Source: Fratercula arctica
Taxonomy: Eukaryota > Chordata > Aves > Charadriiformes > Alcidae
Assembly (NCBI GenBank): GCA_947846985.1
Contig: CANTUZ010000026.1
Coordinates: 51,442,730-51,506,729, forward strand
Direction: 5' to 3'
DNA length: 64,000 bases
In this document: in pieces, positions 55,226 through 64,000 of the stretch
Position numbering within the stretch: position 1 is the first letter of the stretch
Layout: every line of letters starts with the position of its first letter
Program-made: the position numbers and the translations under genes
The notes under the pieces: model-generated
Seen by the model: only the letters and a program-made list of their open reading frames with translations
What the model was told of the DNA's origin: nothing
Database searches by the model: none

Positions 55226-58200
55226 TAGGTTCTCACAAAGTATTTTCCTCCCTCCCAAAACAAAAAAATTACTCTTTTTGTTAAATGTAAGCCAGTGGGC
55301 CTGCTTTGATGTGAGTCAGCGTGCAATGGCAACTGCAGTTCTCCAGACAAGTTCCACTGACGTCTTCCAGAGATTGCATTTCTACAGCAACAATCGCACA
55401 AACGGTGCTGCAGTTAAAGGGGTAGCTGTGCCACTGCTCTTGTCTCCCTTATTAACATGAATACCGTGTGCCCAAAGGGTTTGTTTCGAGGCCTTGTGTG
55501 TTTGGATATGTTTAGCTTCTGATGCTCTGTGAGTTTTGCACCAGAGGTAGGGTTAGACAGTTCACTGCAGTCAGGCTTTGCAACAAGAGTGTAGTTGTTG
55601 CAAAGGAGGTGTTTACTTTGCACAGAATGTCGGCTTTGTGACTCTTTGCATCTGTGCAGTTCCCTTTTGTTGTATTTCCAAATCTGTTTGTGTTAGGGGA
55701 CATACTACGGTTTTGAAAAGAGACTATTATGAAAGCAGTTTTACAGTTTCCTTTACAATCGCCTTAGTACTTCTTAATACTTTGATTTACTATTTAAAAT
55801 ACATGAAAATTAAAGCTTTCCGTTGCACTGAAGTTGTCTGATTTTTTTGGGGGGGGGGCTGATAGCTGTTAGTCTTGTGAAGCCTCTTGAAAATACAAAG
55901 GACTACTTAAACATATAGAGAATTTTTACACTGTATAACACAAGTAAGAGGTTTGTGATTGTATTCTTGAAATTGGATGATTTCAATACATACTACATAA
56001 ATCTGTTTAAATATAGTCGTTCTTTCACGAAAATGTGAATTTCTAGAATGAAAATAGTGCTTGAGAATTTCTGTGGCTTTAGGCATTTCTGAAAATAGCT
56101 TAATGGTAGATACTTGAGCAGTTTGTATTTTATAGATATCAGAACACCTGTATGTGGTACCATTTTCTTTCAGTTTTAGTACTGCCCATTACATCTCAGA
56201 ATACTTTAGAAAATTTCTTCTACTTAACAGGAGTCATTCTTGTGCTAATGTCTTGTTTTTCTTCTTTTTTTTTTTAAAAGTGACTCTTAGCACTGTACAG
56301 TCTGAAAAGCGCTGTACTGTTCCTCTAGCTCATAGATTATAATTTCTGCTGTTTTTGAAGTATTTGCAACAAACTTTCAGTAACCAATGAGTTTTGCAGT
56401 GCATTTAAGGAGATTGAAATAGTGTGCAGTTGAGGTAAAGTTGCTTACGGAATGTACATCTTGTAGATGTTCTTCGCCTTTTTTTTTTTTTTTTCTACTA
56501 CAGAAGTTTTATCTCACTTGGGAAAGGTGTTGCAAATAAACTATTATGGAAGAGTTGCTAAACCTGACCTTTGTTTTTTCAGTTGTGATACTAGTCCTCA
56601 GTGAAATGAGGTGCCTGTAGAGATGGTTGATTTTTATTTTTTTTTGTCTTGCTGGAAGAAAAAAGAAATCTGGACAGCGTGTTTTAAACTTGAATTATAT
56701 TACTTTGATACTTAAGCTATTATACAAACTGAAAACAAAAAACATGATCTTGCTTTGGAGAAAGTAATCTTTTTTTGGCAGAAGGTTGCAAAGGTCTTGG
56801 GATTATATCCGGTATGGCTGTGATGTCCTGTGAAGGTCTCTACCCGCCTCCTCCATATTCCTCATTTCTGTTGTGGGTGGAGTTATACGGATATTCGGAA
56901 CTTCTTTGTTTTCAGATAACGGGAGTAATTTTAGACATTTCAGATAACTAGGGAGTGGCTCATTGCTTTTGTGCAGGTGACAATTTAGCTGCATTACTAT
57001 GTGGACCCAGTAAAGGACAGGGTAACATATACTCATGTTTTCCTCTCTTGTAAAGTGCTCTCTTCTTGGGCTGAAAAGAATTATAAAAACAAGGGATATT
57101 CTGTATTGGCATGGTGAGACACTGCTGGTTTAGTTTCTTTTCATGCTGCTTTTACATGGAAGTAGCCGTTCAGTCAGTGGCATCTTGGACTGTAGAAGCA
57201 GGTCTAATGTATTCGTGAATCTACATCTTACTTCCATAAAATAAAACTTGGGGGAGGTAATGGAAAAAGTTGCTATGTTAAGTTTTTTATTTTTTATGTT
57301 AACTTGGAATTTGCTCTGATCCTATGAAGATGATGATAGTACCATTTGTACATCAAATTAGACACAAGTAGAAGACTGAAACAAATACTTCAAGCTCCTG
57401 TTCTCAAACTACAGTTACTTTTAAGGAAAATTCCAAGTACATTTTAAGTAGTGTTATAACAAGAAATAACTAAATCTGGATACCTATTTTGACCATTTTT
57501 GTTGATTTTAAGCTGTTTACTTAGTAATGCATAAAAAAGTGGTATCAGTGTGACACTGATTTCATGATTCATAAGGTGCAAATATTTCTTTGCAGAACAA
57601 TTTTTATTTGTCATTTAGTACTAGCTTTTAAGTTTGAAGATGAACGAGATGATAGAAGTGGCAAAACAAAGATACTAAATGTACATTAAAACCAGTTGAA
57701 AGCTTGGTTTTCATGGTGGTATAAGCGTTTTTTGATCTGAAGACTATCTGATTGCATTTGGTTTACATTCAGATGCTACTAGCTGTGCAGAAATTTTTGT
57801 AGTATAGTATAAATTTTACACCATTTTTGGCATGTTATTTGAAGAACAAGAATTAAAATATTTCATTCTATAATACTATTTGGTTTATATTTTTAAAGAA
57901 AATTTGCAAGCAGAAATGTAATATTTTTGTCTGGTAGTTCAAAAAGAAATTTCAATAGATTCTTCTTGAATTAAACATGCTTTGTATCTTTCTATGGCCA
58001 GTATTAGTAGGAAATGCTGCTTTGAAAGAAGATAAATTTTGATGCATTGTAAAAGGCAACAGGTAGATCAAGGATTTAGATACCTTGCCTTAAGACTTTG
58101 TGCCCAAAATAAATTGTTCCTTTTATCTGGTAGCTCTATTAATGATGTCATTCTTTTTGTACCCAATCTGCGGAATCATTGGTATGCTGTGACTGTGTTT

Positions 58201-59504
58201 ACTAGGACAACTGACTTCTGCACTAGTTAATGTTCATTACAGGAGAGTGCAGTCTCCAGGAATATTTGTTTCTGACAAATTTGTTTCTGAAAAATCTTGA
58301 AAATAACATTCAGTTTCTCTGATTTCTAAAAGTTGAAACCAGATTTTTTTTTTTTTTAGATGACCACTGCAAATTATTTTCTTTGCTGAACTACATGGAA
58401 AGGTAATATAGTTATTACTAGATAACCTGTTTGTAGTTGTATTCAGGAGACATACGATTATGATTTTCTTGATTTAAGCTTGTCATGCAGAAAAGTTAGG
58501 CTCGTGAGTGTAAGGAGTCATTACTAGTCTCTTATACACCACAAAATCAGCATTTTTGTAAAAGCAGCTGTTGATTTTGAAAACAAATATTATTGAAGAA
58601 CTACCAATTCATTTAATTTTGCTGGCTGTGCAGTTTGTATTACCTACATAAATATAGCACAACAATTTCCATTTTAAGACCTTATGTTTTTAGTTTCATG
58701 TAACATTCCCTCCTTGAGTACTTTGGACAGAAATTTCCTTTCTAGTTGAGAGTATGTGTGCGCGCAAATATTTTCCTTAGAAAAGTTCTCATTTGTCACG
58801 AAACAAGTAAGAATTGTGTATGAATGTCTGTTTATTAATCCTGAAAATTCAGTTTTTCTGTAATAATTAGCACGGGAAACCACCACAGTATAAAGGCTGT
58901 GCTTTTGCTCTTTTATTGTTCTCTGAAAACTACAGCTTGCCTGTGTTCAAGCCAAAGTTTGAAAAGAAACTGTTAATTTATGCCTATACATACTGTCTAT
59001 CTTACAGACAATTTGAGATGGATTACTTAGCTAAACGTATATAGGGCAATGTGGCACGACATGGCACAATACGAACATTTTCTGTTTAGGATCCGAAAAG
59101 ATTTGGTAAGGCTACCTGAAATTTCTTTCCCTAGATGGTGTGCTGTAAGTGTAGGACCAAGTAAAAGCAGGCAATTGTGGTTTTGTGTTGGTTTTTTGTT
59201 GGTTTGTTTTTCCTCATCTATGTTTTGTACCTTGGTGGTTTTATGTGAGGAACATAGAAACATGAGGAAACGGGGAGGCTCTTGACTCGCTCTCATGTAG
59301 AAAATGGATGCAATAATTTAAAAAGAGGTCCCACTCTTCTCTGAGAGGCTTTCCATCCCTGTAGCAAAAATGAGTGGAGGGAAAATGCTGAAGAGCAGAT
59401 CAGTGCAGTACCATAAAACTCCTTTTTTGGGCAACTTTAACTAAGATACCAAGCTTTTGTGTTGGAAAAATTAAGAATAAAGTTCCTTGGTGGTGGGATT
59501 TGAG

Positions 59505-59632
59505 TGGATTTTTTTGTTTGGTTGGTTTTGGGCTTTGGGTGTATGTTTTTTTTGTGGTGTGTGGTTCGGGTTTTTTTTTTTTGTTTGTTTGTGGGTTTGT
59601 GTTTTTTTTTTTTTTTTTTTTTTTTGTTTTTT
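59505..59632 (+). repeat. T/G-rich and poly-T tract in intron 4
   Basis: About 130 bases of TTGGTTTTGGG, TTTGTGGTGTG and long T-runs on the coding strand, with almost no A or C. Confidence 0.85.
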
Positions 59633-62333
59633 CTTGGTGATCAATTACAGAATATAGCCTAGGGATTTAAAGGAATGAAAAAAGTTCTGTAAAAGCCTTG
59701 CTGGTCACATCCTCAAGACGAATAAATTACACTTTCTTTCCCAGAAGTTATATGTTCTGTGATACTGAAAAGAGACTTTATGAGGGGTGTTCTAAACTTC
59801 ATTACTACTTTTTTTTCTGTGGATCCCGTTAAAGATGAGGCCAGGCCTAATCAGAGGATAGGTCAGTTGTTTTATTGTCTTATAAGTGATGCTGCTCTCC
59901 AGCATGTCCTGTCTTACAGCCTGTTCTGGCTTTTCTCTGGTGGAAAAGAATGGAGAGTGGTGTCAAATTGCCCCCAACCCAGCTTTTTTTTTTTCTTCCA
60001 TTTTTGGGACATGTTTAGGTCATCAGTGTTACTAGTATTATTTCTGATAGTAAATGTAAGCGGCTTTTATCACAGAGGGTTACTAATTCCTGCTCCCCAT
60101 GACCTTATCTTAAAAAAAAAAAAGTTACCAAAGTAATTTATTCCATATGGGTGTGGAATAAAAGGTGTAAATTATGAGTATCAGACCTGAAAAAATTCAT
60201 TCTTGAACATGTTCCATGGTGCATAGTTTCCTCAAAATGAAAAGGTGGAGGGGAAATGACATCTTAAAACATTGAGGCTGCTGATAGGAATTATGACAAA
60301 TTGTTTTGGATTCATCTTGAAAAGTGAAGTCTCAGACAGCTATACAGCACAGTGTGGAAAATTAAATCACTGCTGAGGTGGAGTGTTTTTGCGATAGATA
60401 GCCTTCTACCATATAGATTGCAGGTATAAATTGACACAGATATTTTCCTCCTATGCTACCAAGTATATTTTATGAGCATTTACCAATGGATTTCAGTTAT
60501 ACAAAACTGTCTTTAAGAAAGACAAATGTGTTGAGTAAAGGCTAAGAATGGGCTAGTACACAGGTACCCACCCACTCTGTGGTGGCGCGTCATTTATAAT
60601 TTTGGGAACTTTGAACTTAATTTTCATGTACTCTGATATCAGTCTTGATGCAACCCAATCTGTTATATTAACACTGTGCTTTTTTTATCAACTAAATGAA
60701 GAATTTTTATTGGTGAGTTTTAAAACTTTTTCTGTATGAATTTATGAGCCTGCAAGTGCCAAAATCAGTCCTTAGACTTTTTATATGTGAATTACACACA
60801 TAGTGAAGCTTTAAATTACCCGCTACCCATTAGCTGTTGTTTATATAGTTCTTGAATTACTGTTGGAGTTGAAGGCATTTTGTCATGCAGTATTCATCTT
60901 GTTGCTTGTTTTCCTCCTTCTAAACACAAATTTAATAGCATGTAAATAATTTCAGTATCAATTTATAAAATGTTTAGATTTGCTATTTTAAAATTTACTT
61001 AGTTGAAGTAAATTATACGCATCTGTATAGGGTGAAGAACTCTACTATGTCAAAATTATGGTTTTGTTTAGTTTTTGTTTTTTTTTTTTTTAAAAGCCCA
61101 ACACACAACATTATTTGGTGAATTTCATGAGTTAATGCCAATGTGTGAGTTCTTCTGATGGATTGAGGCTGACAATTCAGCCTCAATATTCTATTACTGT
61201 TATTATGAGTGTGTTTTTTCTGAGCACTGTGGACTGTTTGGTGTTGAGGCAGAAAGGAGGAATTTTGCTCTAGCTAATTATTGTATCTTTCAGGGGAACT
61301 ATTTATCTGTTGTTGTAATCAATGTTGGACTGTGGGGCAGTTTTAGAGTTTCTTATCTTATTTCAAAACTCTGTCTGCTCCCCAGCCAAGCAAACAAAAA
61401 CAGAATTCCAAAGTTTCAGATAAAAGGAAAAATTGGGCTCTTGTGTTGATTGAGAATTTTGATTTAAGAGTAGCAGAAATCCTGACCCTAATTAAAAAAA
61501 AAAAAGTGAACTTTTATATTAAGTATAGTATTTTTTTCATTTCTTTATATAACTAAACTTTTGTATATCCACATTTTTTCTTCAGCATTTCTCCTTTGAA
61601 AGCTAAATGATTTTGCAGCAGTTTTATGTTTGTTATTGAATCTAATCTAGTTGTTACAGAAATAGCATGTATTTTTCTTTTAGCAACTAACTCACTTTTT
61701 TCTTTATAGTGCAAGTGGTACGTATCGAAAATGTTTATTGTTAGTTATTATTTCTCTCACAAAGATTTTTTTATTTTTTTTTTATTTTTCTGTCTTGCAA
61801 ACTGTTTGAAGGAGGTAAAGGGCTTCTGCCTTTGCAGACCTTAATTCCTTTTCGAATTCAAGTAGTAGAGTACAATTATGATGCAACTCCATAATTTTTA
61901 TTTTGCTGTTTTTCTGTTACTGAGATCCTTTTAAGTTGACTGAAGTGATTTCTCTTTTTTTTTTGTATTTTTTTTCCCCCCTCAAGCATTCCTTCTGTTG
62001 AGCACTTTTCTCTTTGCCTCTTATACTTCCACAGTTTATTTTCAGTTTTTACTTATCGACACCAAGTTTGTTCAAGGTCAGTTTCGTTAGCTTTAAATCT
62101 GTCTGGTGCCATTAAGAATGGCATCCTCCCTCCACCTAGTACAAAAAAGTAAAATTTCAAAAAGATGGCTGTTTCCCATCAGAACAAGCGCGTTAAGACT
62201 TCTATGAAGAGGGAAACAAAATTACCAGCAAGAATCCCCGAGTTAAGGGCACCCGGCTGACAGCAGGATCTGTTCCGCTTTGCACAAAACAGTTATTTGC
62301 TAGGATTTGATCTGTAGAGCACAAGCTGGTGGG

Positions 62334-62385
62334 ATGGGGTGGGGGGGTGGTGGTGGGGTGTTGTGTGTGGGGTTTTTTGTTGAAG
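62334..62385 (+). repeat. G/T-rich tract in intron 4
   Basis: GGGATGGGGTGGGGGGGTGG and following GT-rich bases form a cluster of G-runs on the coding strand. A C-run follows at about 62,411-62,422. Confidence 0.8.
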
Positions 62386-64000
62386 GTTTTTCATTTTTTT
62401 CCTCCATCCTCCCCCCCCACCCCGAGTGTTAGTAGCAGGTGCACACGCGTTGTGTGCTCCACCATTACTGCAGCGCTGTGTAGGCCTGGCTTACATCTAA
62501 GGCAGGCTCCGACTTGGCATTATGCTGGTCTCGTTCAGACAGCTTCCATATAGTCTACTTGTAAAGATTAGCCTGAACTAAATCCTGCATTGATGCAACT
62601 TTATGCTCAGTCATTGTAAATGTACCTCAATGTCCAGGCTGCAGAGTCTGTACGCTGTTCTTTATCTTGTGTGACAGGGAAAACATGTCTCTCCTTCTTG
62701 CTGGTGTTCGTCTGTTCCCATGGAAGTTATAATTTCAATGAACTTTTCAACTCTTTCTGGAAAAGTATCTAGCAGTCTAAATGCCTGCTGTCTTTCTATA
62801 TTGCTTTGATTATCTTTCAAGATTGCTAAACTTAGATTTTGTTCTTTTTTCTGTTATCTGAGGGTTTTTTTAATTCCAGAATAGTTGAAGTATTTGCCTT
62901 CTAGGGTGTGTTTAAAATTTTGCGTAGGTTGCCATATGCAAAGATATCTCATCAGTTTGATTCATGTGCATTTTGTTACATTCTGTTCAGAAAAACCGAG
63001 AAGTAAGGCAGATACTTCTCATGGTTTTTCTTTTCCCCTGGGTCTTGCAAATGTTTTTGTCCTCCTTATGATTTTCTTTTAAACCCTGTAGTGTTGTGTT
63101 TTAATTCAAATCGGAGACAGATCTGGTCCAGTTTAATTCTCAAATTTTGTATACTTGTCTCCCTGTATTATTTTGTTCTGAAGATCTAATTGTATCCATT
63201 ATATTCATCCAGTAACCTACTTTTTAGGTTAAAAAAACCTCCTGTTTGCAACAAAGATGATGCAGGGATATAGGCTTAAATGGTCAGGCAAAATGTGATT
63301 GTTTCATTTGAAAATGCTGAATTTTATCAAGAAACCATGGTTGTATTAAAGCTTGTGAGGATCATTGTCTTTTAAGTTAACCAGCTTCCTTAAATACAGT
63401 CATATGATTGCAGTGCTTTAGCATTCCCAATTTGTGCAAAGCTTTGCACAGTCTGACAAATCCATCTTCCTTTACCTGTTTTGTTTTGGGTTTTTTTTTT
63501 TGTCTGATTTTGCAAGAATGGACTTCAGAATTCTGTAAATCATGATGATGTTAATATAGTAGCCTAGAGCTTCTTGATGGAAAAGTGCTGAGCAGAGACC
63601 TCATTTTTTATGCATTCTTTCACTTCAATTCAGGATTATTCTAGGATGCATGAGGGGATGTCAGCAGGTTATGATGCCCTATTGCTGTGCATGATTATCT
63701 TACCACATGAAGTTCAGCAGGCCCTGACAGACACTGTTCCAGATTTTCAAACATAAACAGTTAGATTCTAGAGTTCTATTATTATTTTTTTAAGAGGAAA
63801 TAATTGGAAAAAATGAGTTACATTTTCAACAGAACTTAGCTAAAATTTAAATAGTGAATGGAGGCACTGTTTCCGAATTGTGTAAATGTCAAATTAGACT
63901 TACAGCTCTTTAGAATATCTGATTTCAGTTTTGGAAATTGAGCAGTTTACATAGTTGAGTTCCTAAACTCACGCTTAGGTCCTCAAAAAGTTATTTCCAA

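Larger units (their letters stand above)
43202..64000 (+). other. FBXL17: FBXL17 intron 4, start only (at least 20.8 kb)
   Basis: It begins with GTAAGT and continues to the end of the window. I looked for the next LRR exon and did not find it, which fits the very large introns of this gene in vertebrates. Contents are mostly AT-rich unique sequence with a CR1 end (about 49,753), a sense LTR (about 54,009), homopolymers (A17 near 44,026; A-rich near 45,252; T near 52,201; A27 near 55,199; T near 56,479; T near 59,600) and T/G-rich tracts. An open frame of 60 codons at 47080-47262 is unassigned. Confidence 0.85.

Noticed and set aside
43202..64000. A fifth FBXL17 exon
   Set aside because: I searched for the next LRR segment by its expected reading and for matching acceptor/donor pairs and found none.
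1..64000. CRISPR arrays, operons, bacterial-type defence or mobile systems
   Set aside because: Spliced vertebrate gene structure and avian repeats show eukaryotic nuclear DNA. No regularly spaced repeats were seen.
1..64000. tRNA, rRNA or other structured RNA genes
   Set aside because: No cloverleaf with recognisable A/B boxes or rRNA-like sequence was seen by eye; a covariance-model scan would be needed to exclude them.

Overview
The window looks like bird nuclear DNA. It carries CR1 LINE fragments whose 3' tails repeat ATTCTATG-like units. It also carries several LTRs of a class common in avian genomes and a wrecked ERV-L type provirus, and I saw no mammal-type SINE. The only protein-coding gene I can support is FBXL17, on the plus strand. 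It encodes the F-box/leucine-rich-repeat subunit of an SCF ubiquitin ligase. The human gene lies at 5q21, and much of human 5q corresponds to the avian Z chromosome, so Z linkage is a reasonable but untested guess.

Layout. Positions 1-24,480 are gene-poor 5' flank. They hold a CR1 copy with a pentanucleotide tail (about 2,249-3,415), an ERV-leader-like fragment with a G16 run (about 3,520-4,110), two antisense solo LTRs (15,049-15,625 and about 18,939-19,555) and a minus-strand CR1 copy (21,414 to about 22,500). A CpG island (about 24,480-25,900) contains the promoter, a short upstream ORF and FBXL17 exon 1 (24,950-25,702). Intron 1 (13.8 kb) holds a CR1 3' end directly behind exon 1, a sense solo LTR (32,744-33,283) and the ERV-L provirus (35,425-39,111), which has a second, antisense LTR nested in its pol region. 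Exons 2, 3 and 4 are at 39,551-39,673, 42,025-42,282 and 43,070-43,201. The rest, from 43,202 to the end, is intron 4 and runs off the window; it holds a CR1 end and another sense LTR.

The four exons encode 422 codons: a Cys-containing, low-complexity N-terminal region, the complete F-box (split by intron 1) and the first leucine-rich repeats. The remaining repeats and the C-terminus lie beyond position 64,000. All four exon/intron borders are phase 0.

I found no evidence of a wholly new biological system. The most useful leads are the Cys-motif region in the FBXL17 N-terminus, an in-frame upstream ORF separated from the main start by one TGA, the sense orientation of every non-nested intronic LTR, a T/G bias on the transcribed side of the promoter, and a small perfect hairpin next to a tandem repeat in intron 1.
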